A DNA stretch of 64,000 bases from Poronia punctata. Its lineage: Eukaryota > Ascomycota > Sordariomycetes > Xylariales > Xylariaceae. The number at the start of each line of letters is the position of its first letter. Positions within the stretch are counted from its first letter, which is position 1. The stretch covers positions 1 through 64,000 of the forward strand of contig MU401663.1 of NCBI GenBank assembly GCA_022579005.1, given 5' to 3'. The notes below the pieces were generated by a model that did no database searches, was not told the origin of the DNA, and saw only the letters and a list, made by a program, of their open reading frames with translations. Position numbers and translations under genes: made by a program. Shown one piece after another: positions 1 through 13,180 of this stretch.

Positions 1-535
1 TAATATATATATTTAATAAATATATTTTGCTTTTATTACTATACTAATAATATAAAAAAGCATATATATAATAAAAAAATAAAATAAATGCTAAGTATAA
101 AAGCTATTATAAAAATATAATAACTAATAAAATTAAAATATATATAGCTATAAACTTTATATGTTTATAAAAATATAATATATAATAATATTAATAAGTA
201 GTAAATAAAAAAATAATAATATTAAATACTTATTTACTTATAATAAAGCTATAAAAAAATAGTAATATTAAAATATAATAAACTAATTATAAACTAAAAT
301 AGTATAATATAGTAACTAATAAAAAAGCTAATAAACTAAACTAAATAAAAATAATAATTTTAAATACTACTAATAAACTAGCTAATTATTTTAGCTAGCA
401 AAAGTTATAAAATAAAATAGCTTAGTAAGTTAAATAAAAATAAAAGTTATAATATAAAAAAAATAAATAAATAGTTATATAAAATATAAATTACTATACA
501 ATATAATAATTAATAATAATAGCATACTAATAAAA

Positions 536-790
536 TTAAAGCAAAAGTAATAATATAATAATACTAGTAAACTAAATAAGTTATAGTAGCTATAATATAT
601 AAACTAAAAAATAGCATTATATTAAAGCAAAAATAGTAATATAACAATACTAATAAACTAAATAAATTATAGTAGCTATAATATATAAACTAAAAAATAA
701 TATTATATTAAAGCAAAGGTAATAATATAATAATATTAAAAAACTAAATATAAATAAGTTATAGTAGCTATAATATGCAAACTAAAAAAC
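536..790. repeat. Tandem repeat, about 86 bp x 3
   Basis: Three head-to-tail copies start near 536, 622 and 708. Each contains a TTAAAGCAAA start, a TAATATAATAATACTA-like middle and a TTATAGTAGCTATAATAT segment. Copies differ mostly by A/G and T/C changes. Confidence 0.75.
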
Positions 791-835
791 TATATAGTAG
801 CTTAAAAAAAAAACAAATATAATTAATAAGTATAT

Positions 836-1436
836 AGCTATAAAAATATAAATATAAACTATATTAAATAATAATAAAAGTAGTAAAAGTTATAATATAT
901 ATATACTTATTTAAATAAAGCTTTATAAAAGTATAAATATAAACTATACTAAATAGTAATAAAAGTAGCAAAGGTTATAATATACGCATACTTATTTAAG
1001 TAAAGCTTTATAAAGATATAAATATAAACTATATTAAATAGTAGTAAAAGTAGCAAAAGTTATAATATATACGTACTTATTTAAGTAAAGCTTTATAAAA
1101 GTATAAATATAAACTATACTAAATAATAAAAAAAGTAGCAAAGGTTATAATATACGCGTACTTATTTAAGTAAAGCTTTATAAAAATATAAATATAAACT
1201 ATATTAAATAGTAATAAAAGTAGCAAAAGTTATAATATATACATATTTATTTAAGTAAAGCTTTATAAAAGTATAAATATAAACTATACTAAATAGTAGT
1301 AAAAAAAGCAAAAGTTATAATATATATATACTTATTTAAATAAAGCTTTATAAAAATATAAATATAAACTATACTAAATAGTAATAAAAAAAGCAAAAGT
1401 TATAATATATATATACTTATTTAAATAAAGCTTAAT
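836..1436. repeat. Tandem array, 85 bp unit, about 7 copies
   Basis: The landmark AAAGCTTTATAAA recurs near 917, 1002, 1087, 1172, 1257 and 1342, exactly 85 bp apart. A degenerate copy (AAAGCTTAATAAA) follows at 1427. Between landmarks each unit carries TATAAATATAAACTATACTAA and AGCAAAAGTTATAATATA-like blocks. Differences between units are transitions (for example TATATA against TACGCG), as RIP would leave in a minisatellite. Confidence 0.85.
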
Positions 1437-1716
1437 AAAAATAAAAAAATAACTTTTATTAAAAAAAGTAGTAGTATAAGGCAACAATATGCAAGTAACT
1501 AATAATAATAATTATATATATATAAAAGCAATAAAAGCAAGCTAACGCAGTTAAAAAAAAAAGTTATAATATTAAAAAGCCTAATATTAAATATAATTAC
1601 TTACTTTATAAAGTAATAAAAAGCAACAATATATATTATATTAAAATTAAATTATTTAAATAGCTATTTTATATATAATTTAACTAGCTTAGTAAAATAA
1701 TAACTTTAACTTTAAA

Positions 1717-2012
1717 TACTAAAAATATTAGTTAGGTTAAAAAAAGGTTTAAAATAAGCGCTATAGTAAGTAGTAAGGTTTAAAGCAAAAGTTAAGTAGT
1801 TTATGCAAAAAATAAAAAAATTTTAACTAAGTTAAAATATTAAATAGTAATTATAATTTACTAGTACTAAAAATATTAGTTAAGTTAAAAAAGGGTTTAA
1901 GGTAGGCGCTATAGTAAGTAGTAAAGTTTAGAGCAAAGGTTAAGTAGTTTATATAAAAAACCAAAAAATTTTAACTAAGTTAAAACATTAAATAGTAATT
2001 ATAACCTACTAG
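1717..2012. repeat. 148 bp direct tandem duplication
   Basis: The word AAAAATATTA starts at 1721 and again at 1869. The following segments, with GCGCTATAGTAAGTAGTAA and AATTTTAACTAAGTTAAAA, are collinear in both copies. The second copy is less AT-converted (GGTAGGCGC against AAATAAGCGC). Confidence 0.8.
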
Positions 2013-4241
2013 CACTAGAGATTAAATAAACCTTTTTTTTTTTCTTTTTTTTTTGCTTTTAATTTTGCTACAGTGCTTAGCAAGCTTTAGTTTAAAAGCT
2101 TAGATCTTTTTACGTTTTTTAGCCTTTATTTTAAAGGGTAGTGTAAAAAGCTTTATAACGTTAAAAAGAATATTTACTTTTTTTATTTTTATTAAAAGCA
2201 AGCAATAGCGTAATTAATTTTTAAGCGTTAATAGCTATTTAAGCAAACTAGCTATAAGTAAGTATATATTATTATTAAATTTAAAAATAAGCTAAAGAAC
2301 GTTTACTAAAAAGGTATAGTTTTAATAGCTTATATTAGTAAGCTTAATAAAAGCAGTTAGTGTTTTTTTAAATTATAAGATTTTAAAATATTAGTTTTAA
2401 TATATATTTAATATTAGTTTTAAAAGGTTATTAACGTTTTTTTTTAGCTTAGGTTAAAGTTTAAAAATAAAATATAAAAAAGCCTTCTTTATTTTTTTTT
2501 ATTTAACGCTTTTAAAAATATTTTTAAAAATAAAGCTAGCCTTAGTATTAGCTATAAAGTTAATAGATAGCAAAGGATTAGCTTTAATAATATTTTTATA
2601 TTTTAGTATATTTAAAAGTTTATTATATAAAAGCGCTGCTTATATAGTTTAGTTAAATGCTTTAACAAAATTAGCTTGTATAGCTTTAGTATTAATAAGT
2701 TTTAAAGTATATATATTAAAAAATAATAATATTAAATATTTATATTTGTTTATTACTTACTTTTATTGTTATTAAAATCTGCTATAAAGAAATTATTAAG
2801 CTTAATTAGGCTTATTTTTATTTTTTTAAATATATTTTTAAAAAGCATATTTACGTTTTAAAATTTATTATTAATAGGTTTATTATTGCTAGGTTTTTTA
2901 AAAAAGTTACTTATAATAACATTGTTAGCCTAGAAACTTAGTATATTATTATTATAAGCAATGCTGTTAATTTATTGCTTTTGTTTAAAAAGTTAACTTA
3001 TATAGCGCAGTATTATAAAAATATATTTGCTTATTACTTTATTTAAAAGAGATTTTTATAGTAACGTAAAAGTTAAAAGCATATATACTTTTTAAATGTA
3101 TATAAAATAAAAAAAAACAACTTATAATAACTATTTAATAGTTTATTTTTAATAAAAACTTTTAGTACTTTATTTTAAGTATTTGCTTAATAAAGGTTTT
3201 ATTAAAGTTAATAAAAATTCTATTAATATTTTATTAAGCTAATAAGTGCTTTATTATTAGTATATATTATTATTGCTACTAGTAGTTATAAATATATGCT
3301 TTTATACTTTTATACTAACATTTTTAACTATTAAATATAAATACTAAGGAAATTTTCTATTTTGTTTTTTCTTTCTTTAACCTTTTTATTTATTTTTTTT
3401 TATTTTTACTTTACTTTGTACTTATAATATTTATTATTTTTTTATTATAGTTTTTTTGCTAATATTGCTTTAAACTTTTAAGCTTGCATGCTTGTATATT
3501 AAAGTAAATATAATTTTACTATTATTAAAAATGCTATACGCATATTTTAATAGCAATACATATATAATACTTACTTTTAGCTTAATTTTAATAAATATTA
3601 AAGCAATATTAACTATAAAAAAAAACTATAGCAGTAGTACTAGCTATAACTTACTACTAAACAACTTTTAAGCTTTTATTAAATAAACGCTAGTGCTTTT
3701 TTTAGTTTTTAGCTTAAGCCTTTTAACGTTAACTTAAAATATAACTAAATTATTTTAAACTAAAATTCTTTACTTAGCTGCTACTTTACTTAAACTTGTT
3801 TACGCTTATAATTTAGTTAGCTATATAAGCTTTAGTAATTTTAAGCAAGTAAAAGCCCTATATTTTTTATTTTTAATAGTAATATTTATAATATTTTTAG
3901 TTTTAGCTTATATTTAAAGCAATATAGCTTTTTATGCTTACTAACTTTATTACTACTAGTATTGCTAGTGCTGTTACTAGCAATGTTAATTTACTTACTA
4001 TTATAGTAGCTTATAATAATAAATTTAACTTTTTTTGCACTTTATATTTACTTACTACGCTTATATAAAATAGTGCTATATTTAAAAGTTTTAAAAAAAC
4101 TAGTTATAACGTTAAAAATATATATCTTAACGCTTTCTTTCCTTTTTATTATAAATTATTTATAAAAGTTATAAATATTAATATGCTTTATATTATTTAT
4201 ACTTAAGTAGCTAACTTAAATTTACTTAATTTAAATGCTAC

Positions 4242-4488
4242 TAGTTATAAATAGGTTAATGGCCGTATAGCTAATAAGTAGCTTATAGCTATTACCTTTT
4301 TTAAACAATTAAATACTAAGGCCTATACTTGCAAACAGCTATAAACCTACTTTTTAGTGCACATATAGGTTTGCATATATAAAAAGAATTTAAAGGCTTT
4401 TTTTTTTTTTTTTTTTTACTTTAAGATTTTTAGTAATAAATCAAGTTACCTTTAAAAGCCTTGCTTTTTTTATAACCTAATTATAATA
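4242..4488 (+). repeat. 5' LTR of the Gypsy-type element
   Basis: Starts TAGTTATAAATAGG and ends CCTAATTATAATA. The terminal TG..CA is probably mutated to TA..TA. It contains GTGCACATATAGGTTTGCA and a long T-run, shared with the 3' copy. Confidence 0.85.
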
Positions 4489-7400
4489 ATTTTAAGGTTT
4501 ATAAACAATATAAGCAAAAGATTGTACGCGTAATTTTAACTTGCAAAACTAACTTAAATATTTAATTTAACTAATAAATATTAGTAAAGTTGCTAAAACA
4601 CTAATACTTAACTATTTTAGCTATTAACTAGAATTATAGCTTAAAAAAATAAAAAACGCGCAAAAATGTATATAGCTATAAAAAAATTAGCTTTAATTAA
4701 AATACTATATAAAAATAATAACTTTATAAAAACTATTTTAAAAGTAAATAAAATACTTTAAACAAAAACTTATTATAAGTTTATTATTATTTTATGTTTA
4801 TTTTTTAATATAAATATAAAAATAATAAAACATAAAAGATTTAATAATAAAAATATACTTAATACGCTATTTAAGCAAGCTTGTATTTTTAATTAGCAAA
4901 TTACTATAAAAGCTTTTAAAAAATCTTGCTATATAGCAACCTAGGCAAAATACTACTAAGAAACTTATAAGCTAGTTATTGCTTTTATTAAAATATTTAT
5001 TAAAAAAACTAATAAACTAGGCTTTTTTTTATAGCAATAATTAAAAATAAAAAAGTAGCAATTTTTAATTTTAATAGCACTATAAATTTTAAAGCTTTTA
5101 AAAACTTAATAAAAACTTACTTAAATATTATATTTTAAAAGTTTAAGCTATAAACGTTTATATTACTTGCGTACTGCTTATAAGCAAATAAAATATATAT
5201 AAGCTTTATTATAAGCAAAAAAACTATAGCAAACTTAATTTACTAAGCATATTACTTAGCCTAGCTAGGTTTTTAAAAGAATATAGCTTTATTAAAAAAA
5301 AATATAACTTTATTAAAAAAAGTATAGCTACTTTGCTAGCAAGCTTATAAACATAATAGTAACGTACTAGCTTTTAGTTTTGTTAGCTTAAAAAAAGCTA
5401 TAAAACATATAGCTTAAAAGTTAGTTAATTTTTATATAAAAATTAAACGTTTTAAAACCTAAGTTAACAATATTAATTAATAAGTTATAAACCTTTTATT
5501 ATAACACTGCTTTTTATTATATAATAGCACTTTAATGTTTTTAATAATAAGCTAAGCTTATAAGTTTGCTAAAATTAAAGTGTTTATATTTTATAATAAT
5601 AAAAATAAAAATAAGGTTACTTTTAAAGTATAGCTATAATATATAAAAAACTGGCTTAAAGCTAATTAAAACTAGTTTATTAACAATTAAGTATAACTTG
5701 CTAATATAAAAGCTTACTTAAAAAGTATAATAGCTAAAAACTTGCAACTTTATTTATAAAAAGATTACTTTAATATAATAAATACTTTGTTTAAGCTTTT
5801 AAACTATTTAAAAAGCAAATATAAAAATGTTAATTAAAAATAATAAGTTAAAATAAAATATTAAAAACTAAAAATAAAAAGCTTTGCTAACTACTAAACT
5901 TTTAAAAACTACTTTATTTAACTTGCTAAAAAATAGCATATTTTTTATACTAAGTAAAAAGAAAAATTTTATAACAAGCTTATAGCTTAACTACGTTAAA
6001 AAACTATTTTTTAGTATTTAAATAAAAGCATAAACTTTAAAGCTTTTATTTATTACTATACTTAAATTATATATATATTTTAATAAAAAAACAAGCGCAA
6101 AGTTAATTAAAAAACTATAAGTAGCTATAACTTTTATATACTTAATAATATAACTAAGCTTTTTTAAAATATTTAGCTAGCTTTTAATACTTTTAAGTTA
6201 GCTTTTGCTAATAATAAAAATATTAGGTTATACTATAAATTAAATAATTATAATATAATAAAATAATAACTTAAACTTATAGCTAAGAAAATAAAAACTT
6301 TTATTATAAAAAAATGCTATTTTAACTATAAAAAATAAAAATATACTTTATATAATTGCTTATTAAAAAAAAATAGCTTTAATTAATAAGCATATGTTTA
6401 AGCAATCTTGCTAGCATATAGTTATAAAGTTAATACTTTATAATAAACTAAAGCTAAAAATAAAAAATTATTAAAAAAGTAATTTTAAAACAAATAAACT
6501 TTTACTTAAAAAAAGTGTTACTAAATATTAAAACTAGTAAAAAACTAAATATTATAAATAAATATATAAAAAAAAAACCTTTTATATTTAACTATATACT
6601 ATTAAATAATAAATTTTTTTTACTTATAAACAATACCTTTAGTAATATAAAAGCTAATATATACATAGCAATAAATACTAAACTTGCTAAATAAGTTAAA
6701 GCAAACTTAAACTTTATAGTTATTATAAACTTTAATTTTTAAATAGCTATAAGGTTTAATAAAAAAAAAAGCTAAAAATTTTATAAAACTTTTATAATTA
6801 CGTTTTATATTAATAAAAAAACTTTTAAAAACGTTTTTTTAATAGTTTTAAAAATATAATATAAAATAATTCTAAAAAAACTATAGTTTGCTAAATATAA
6901 TATTTTACTAAACTGCTATAACTACTAGCTTATATTTTTAAAAAACTTTTTAAAAAAAGCTAAACATAGTTTATATAATAAAAATTTAATAAAACTATTA
7001 TTTAAAGCTAAGCAAAAAGCATAAAAACAATAAACTAATGCTAACTATAATTTTATTAAAGCTAATATATAAAAAATAAAAAGAACTTTATAAAGCTTAA
7101 GCAAAACGTAATTATAGCTAAAAAAAAAAAAAATTATAAGTAATGCAAAAAACAAAATATATTTAAAAAATAAATATTAAATATATAAAAATTATATTAA
7201 ATATACAAAAATAGCATTACTTAGTATAAAAAAAAGCTATATACTAAGTTATGCTTACTTATAGCTTTTTTGTTTTAATAAATAGTATATATAAACTACT
7301 TAAAAAATAAAGTTAAAATAATAAGTATTAAAAAAATTAACTTTATTATTAACAAATAAATAATAAAATAATTTTTTAATAAAAAAAATAAAAAACTAAA

Positions 7401-7992
7401 AAAAAAAGCTTTAAAAGTAATTTTTTTAAAGTACTATAACTTTTTATAAACTTTTAATAAAGTAAACTTTAATAAACTACTTTTATATTATTTAAAAGTA
7501 AACTACTTAATAAAATTTATTAATAGTAAGTTAGCAAAAAACTTAAAATATAGCTTGCTATATAAAATATTTTTTAATAAGCTAAAAGCTATTTAAAAAT
7601 ATTTTATAAACTACTTATAAAAAAAGTTTATAAAACTTAATAATGCACTATAAGCGTTATTTATTTTATTTATATAAAAGCTTTATAAAAAACTATATTT
7701 TTATATAAATTATAAAAAGCTAAACAGTTTTATAAAAAAAAACTAATACTTATTACTTTTAATTAAAAAAATATTGTTATAAATTATTTAAGTAAAAATC
7801 TTTATAAAAATTAATATATAATAAGCTTTTTATAAGATTTAAATAACAGCAGAGACAAAGAACTTTACTACGTTTTAAATATAATATAAAGCTTACTAAT
7901 ATAAAGTATTACTATTTAAATTAACTAATAGCTTTTTTATATTTTAAAAATATATTAATAATATGCTATTTAATTATTTAAACTACTTTTAC

Positions 7993-8080
7993 TACGTATA
8001 TATAAATAATATTTTAATATATTTTAATATTATAAAAAAGCATTAAAAATATATAAAAAAAGTGCTATAACAACTTTAAA
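7993..8080 (+). pseudogene. Reverse transcriptase core remnant
   Basis: The plus frame from 7993 reads Y-V-Y-I-N-N-I-L-I-Y followed by a His/Lys-rich stretch with a stop. This matches the Gypsy RT active-site block, in which the two N positions are the catalytic Asp pair; GAT-to-AAT is a single RIP-type G-to-A change at each. The remnant cannot encode an active enzyme. Confidence 0.8.
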
Positions 8081-8645
8081 ACATAAAGCTATAAGCAGAC
8101 TTAAAAAAATTAAAGTTTTATATTATATAAACTAAGTTTTTTAAATACGTAATAAGCTTAAGCAATATAAGCGTTAACTTTACTAAAATTAAAATAGTTT
8201 AAAATTAAGCTACGCTTACTATAATAAAAAAAGTTTAGTTATTTTTAAGCTTTTATAACTTTTATTAGAAATTTATTTGCAAATATAGCAAAAAAGCAAA
8301 ACTACTTATAATGTTAACTTATTATATAACCTTTTTTTTTTAAAATAATAAGTATAAAAAAGCATTTTAAAAACTAAAAAAAACCTTTATTTTAGCGCTT
8401 TTTTTATAACACTATAATTACAACTTCTTTTTAAAAGTAAAAATTAATATATTTAACAAAATAGCTACTAAAGTTTTGTTTTAGTTATATATAAATAATA
8501 AATAGTACTTAGTAGCTTTTTTTTTAAAAACTATAAAAAGCGCAAAACTAAACTATAATATTTATAATAAAAAAATACTAGCTATAGTGTTAAGCTTAAA
8601 AAAATAGCGTACTAAACTAGTTAGTTATTAAAAAAAGACTTATTT

Positions 8646-8810
8646 TTAATTATTACTAACTATAAAGCCTTAAAATATTTTAGCACTAAGCAATACTTTA
8701 ATTTATAATAAGTATAATAGTTTACTTTATTAGCTAAATATAACTTTATAATTATATATAAGCTAAAAAAAAAAAATGTTATAGCTAATACGTTATTTAA
8801 AAAATAAAAA
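8646..8810 (+). pseudogene. RNase H C-terminal remnant
   Basis: One plus frame reads N-Y-K-A-L-K-Y-F, then after stops L-A-K-Y-N-F-I-I-I-Y and N-V-I-A-N-T-L-F. This follows the Gypsy RNase H pattern (DHKAL-x-YF ... YxFxIxY-PGK-N-x-AD-x-LS). Replacements are again D-to-N and R/Q-to-stop, as G-to-A and C-to-T changes give. Confidence 0.75.
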
Positions 8811-10808
8811 AACGTAATATTAAAAAAAGCAAAAAAAAAGCTATAATGCTATACTACGTTTTTTAAGCCTATAACTTTAAAGTTTATAATAAAATAAATA
8901 AATAAAATATAAACTAAAATATTAGCATTTTAACTTTAAAAAAAAGTAAAAAATTTGTTACTATTAAACTTAAACCTATTAAGCTTTTAATTAATTAATA
9001 AAATACTTTATAAAAACTAAAATAACTTAAAAATGTAAATATACTAATAAAAAGTATAAGCTTTAACTAATAAAACTAAAAACTTATAAACTATATAAAA
9101 TAAACTAACTATATACTAAAAATAGCTTATAGTTTTAAATATATTATGCTTATAAACAAAGCTTATTATAAAAGCGTACAAATAAATGCTTATAGCACAT
9201 TTTAAAAAGCAAAAAACTTAATAGCTAATTATAAAACAGTACTAATAGCCTAAGTTAAAAAATAATTATAATAAATATATAGTAAACTGCTTAAAATACT
9301 GCTTAGTAAAAGTACTAAAAAACAAAACCTTAAAAAAGCTAATACTACTACTAGTACTAAAACATATATAGCATTACTTTATAATTAACTTTAAATAAAT
9401 GCTTAAAAACAAACACAGTTATAATAATATATTAGTTATAATAAATAAATTAAGTAAAAAAGCTTAGATAATTTTATATACTACTAAGGTTATAATAAAA
9501 TAAGCAGCGCAAATATACTATAAAAAGCTTTTTAAAGTTTTTAAGTTATTTATTATAATTACTTTTAATTAAAAACTGTAATTTATTTTAGCATTTATAA
9601 ATAAGCTAGCTAAAATACTAAGTATTACTTAAACTTTAGTATTAATAAGTTACTATAAAATAGTAAAATAAGCAAAAATTATAAACAAATACTTAAATTA
9701 ACAACTATGCCTATATATTAATTACTATTAAAATAACTAATTAAAGCAAATTTTAGCTATAAACTATATATAAGCTATAATTTTTTATAAGTTTATAAGA
9801 CTTTCTTTTTATAAAGTAAAAATAAAATTTTTAATGCTATTTTATTTTAACTAAAAAAACAAAACTGCTAAAAAAAAAATAGCAAATTTACTTTGCTAAA
9901 AGCATTAACTATATAATAATGCTTAAAATAAAGCATAAAAAATTAAAAAATACGTTAATATAGTAAAAAAGCATTTATAATAAACATAAAAACATATAAT
10001 AGCGCAAGCTAACAAAAGTTATAAAAATTTTAACTTTAATAAAAAAAACTACGTTTTTATTTTTAAAAAGCAGCAATTATAATAAACTAATTAACTTTTT
10101 AATAAATTAAACTACTTAATAACTTAATAAAAGTTTTATATTTTAAAGCAAAATAGTAATACGTATACTTTTAAAGTGCTACTATTATAGCAAGCAACTA
10201 ACAAATATTATATTAATAAACTTTAAAAGTATTTTAATAACTTGCTATTAAGCTAAAAATTTAAAAACTTTAAAAGCAAAGTAATTAAGCTAGCTAACAA
10301 AAAAAAATTTATAGTTAAAAAAGTATATACTTTAAAACTATACTATAATAAATTATAATATAAAGTAAACTAAAAAAAGTAAAATATAAATAAAAAATAG
10401 TACTACGCTAAAAACTTTAAAAATAGCGTAAAAATGCTAAAGCAATTTTATAAACAATACTTTAAAGTAGCTAAGCTTTTAATTTGCTTGCAAAAATAGT
10501 TAAAAGCTACTAAATATAATAAATTTAACAAAGCTTATAAAAACAACAACAAAGCTATAATAAAAATAAAACAAAAAATATGCAAAAAAAACGCATAATA
10601 AAAAACTACTTTATATAGTTAATTAGTATAATTAACTATAAAAAAACTAATACTATAGCGTAATAGTATAAAGGCCTAAATTATAATAGTAAATAGTAAA
10701 TATTTAAAGCAATCTTTTTTTAGCTAAAAAGCGGCTAATTAAATACTAAAGTTCTTTTATTTAAAACTAGGTTATATTTTAAAACAAGTTATTTTTTTTT
10801 AAAAAAAG

Positions 10809-11055
10809 TAGTTATAAATAAGTTAATAGCTATATAGCTAATAAGTAGCTTATAGCTATTACTTCTTTTAAACAATTAAATACTAAGGCCTATACTTATA
10901 AATAGCTGCAAACCTACCTTTTAGTGTACATATAGGTTTGCACATATAAATAGAATTTAAAAGCTTTTTTTTTTTTTTCTCTTTACCTTAAGATTTTTAG
11001 CAATAGATCAAGTTACCTTTAAAAGCCTTGCCTTTTTTGTAACCTAATTATAACA
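10809..11055 (+). repeat. 3' LTR of the Gypsy-type element
   Basis: Same length and order of blocks as 4242-4488, with transition differences. It ends ATAACA, keeping the terminal CA that the 5' copy has lost. Confidence 0.85.
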
Positions 11056-12052
11056 CTACTAAAAAGTTTAAGCTAATTATTAACTATAAAGTTTATAAAA
11101 TAATTTTAGTTTATTTTTTAAGCAAACTTACTTGCTTGCTTTTTAAAACGCTATTTTTTAATATAAACATAAACTTTTAAACTTTTAATAACTATTATAA
11201 CTATACTTTTAATATTTATTAAACATTTAAGCATAAAATCTTTTAAGTTAGTACTTATATAAGTAATTTAACTTTTATTAAAAATAAATAATTTAATACT
11301 AATATAAAGTTTTTTAAAAGATCGCTATAAACTAATATTGCAACTTTAGCTAAAAGCACTTTTTTATTAACTTTATTAAAAGCTATAATACTTTTGCTAT
11401 TAAAGCAAAAATAAAAAAATAAATATATATTTAACTTAAAAATGCTAACATTTTTAAAACTATATTTTACTACGTTTAGCTAGTTATTAACTATAAAGCA
11501 ACATATAATAATAAAACAAATTTTCTTTTTTATTACTTTAAGGTTATTGCTTATATTATATTAGTAGTAGTAAAAAAAATATATTTTATTAAGCATTAAT
11601 ACAATAAAAACTTTAATAGCTTATTTATTACCTAAAAACACAGTATAAAAAACTAAAAAAAAGCTAAAAATTATTATAAAAATGTTAGCAATACTTTTAA
11701 AGCTTTAAGCGCTTTTAAATATTTTAACTAAATAAAGCTTAGTAATATTATTTAAAAAAATATAACCTAGCTTATTAAAGCAACTAGCAAGCGTTAGGCC
11801 TTTTAAATTTTTAAAAGTGCTGTTATTTTTAATTTACCTTTTTTTAGTGCTTAAGCTAAATAATAATAATAACATTTACTTAAACTTTTAGCTAAAAATA
11901 AAAATATTTATAATATATTTTTAAAATAATTAAAATATAAAAGCTATAGTAGTTAAAAAAGTGCTTTTTATTATTTAAGCTTTTTAATATAATTTTTATT
12001 TATATTTAATATTTATAAAAAATATAGTTTAAATATAAACCTTTATTTTATA

Positions 12053-12140
12053 TAGTTACTAGTAGCTTTATTACTAGTTACTTTATAGTTATTAGTAGCT
12101 TTATTACTAGTTACTTTATAAGTACTAGCTACTTTTTAAT
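12053..12140. repeat. 33 bp tandem repeat, about 3 copies
   Basis: TAGTTACTAGTAGC-like units begin at 12053, 12086 and 12119, exactly 33 bp apart, with decay in the third. The period is a multiple of three, so it may descend from a coding repeat, but no frame is open. Confidence 0.6.
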
Positions 12141-13180
12141 TATAAGCTGCTTTATAGTTGCTAAGTTTATTATAGCTACTAGTTTTATAATAGCGTTATT
12201 ATAAAGGTCTACTTTTTACTAATATATTATTTAGTTTTATAAAGCGCTTTTTTTTTTTTAGCGTTTAGTAATAACGTACTTTTTATTTAACAAATCTTAA
12301 TTTAATAAGCATTAAAACAATAACCTACTACTTAGTAGCAATAAGTATAATAATAAGTATAAAAACCTTTTTAATAGCTTAAACGTTTAACTTATTATAA
12401 TATTAGTAGCAATAATACTACTTAGCAATAATGCTAATACTAATTTTTACTAAATAAAAAAAGTAATAATAAAAATAAAACTATTAATATATTTTCTAAA
12501 TTAAAAAAAACTTTTAATATATTATTTAAATTAAAAAACTTTAAAAATAGTTTTTTTAAAATAATACTTTAGCATATTAAACGCTAACAAGCTAAATATT
12601 ATTAATAAAACTATATTATAAGTTTATTATAAGGCAAAGGTATAAAAATAAGCTTTTTTCTTTTATTTTATATATAACTATATTTAATAAAAGTATTAAG
12701 TAAATTAACTTAGTTTAAAGATTATAGTAGACTATAATAAACTTTAGTAAAAGTTATATAAATTAGCTTATTAGCATTTATAACTATTACCTTTTTGCTT
12801 TAAAATTTTTTTTTATTTTTATATTAATTTATTACTTAATTATTTTAATATTAAATAATATAAATATAACTTTTTAAATAATTAATTATTAAAATAAAAA
12901 AGTTTTACTGCTAATTATATTTTTATAAAGTTATAGCACTTAGTTATAGCAAGTATAGTGTGCTCTTTTTACTAAATTTACTAACCCTTTAAAAAACAAG
13001 ATTTAAAGTACCCCTATAAGTAATTTAATTAAAAAAGTACATACAAATTTACAACCGTTATTAAATTTATAACAGCTATAAAATCTACAACGCTTATTGC
13101 TATTTTACAACGCTCACAACTATTATAAATTCCTTTAATCTCCTAGTACAGTACCTAGCTAGATTTCTTTCTATTATTAA

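Larger units (their letters stand above)
4242..11055 (+). mobile_element. RIP-degraded Ty3/Gypsy-type LTR retrotransposon
   Basis: Two collinear direct repeats of 247 bp (4242-4488 and 10809-11055) bound about 6.3 kb of AT-rich sequence. The left repeat is preceded, and the right repeat followed, by CTAC(T), a probable 4-5 bp target-site duplication. Inside, on the plus strand, two pol segments can still be read: a reverse transcriptase core near 7993-8080 and the end of an RNase H domain near 8646-8810. Both carry many stops and D-to-N type changes expected from G-to-A mutation. The order RT then RNase H fits Ty3/Gypsy. I could not identify gag, protease or integrase with confidence. The element is dead. 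Confidence 0.85.
1..13180. other. AT-rich, RIP-like gene-free block
   Basis: Nearly every base is A or T, and the remaining G and C sit mostly in GCT, CTT and ACT contexts. No long open reading frame exists on either strand. Related repeat copies inside the block differ mainly by C/T and G/A transitions, which is the mark of repeat-induced point mutation in ascomycetes. The composition changes abruptly to ordinary coding-like sequence near 13180. The block holds several tandem arrays and one full LTR element, listed separately. Stretches 2030-4240 and 11056-12050 hold further unrecognisable AT-rich sequence. It could be a subtelomeric, pericentromeric or simply transposon-rich segment; no telomere repeat is seen. 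Confidence 0.9.

Noticed and set aside
1..13180. CRISPR-like or regulatory interpretation of the regularly spaced repeats
   Set aside because: Repeats are contiguous tandem units without unique spacers, in a eukaryotic AT-rich block.
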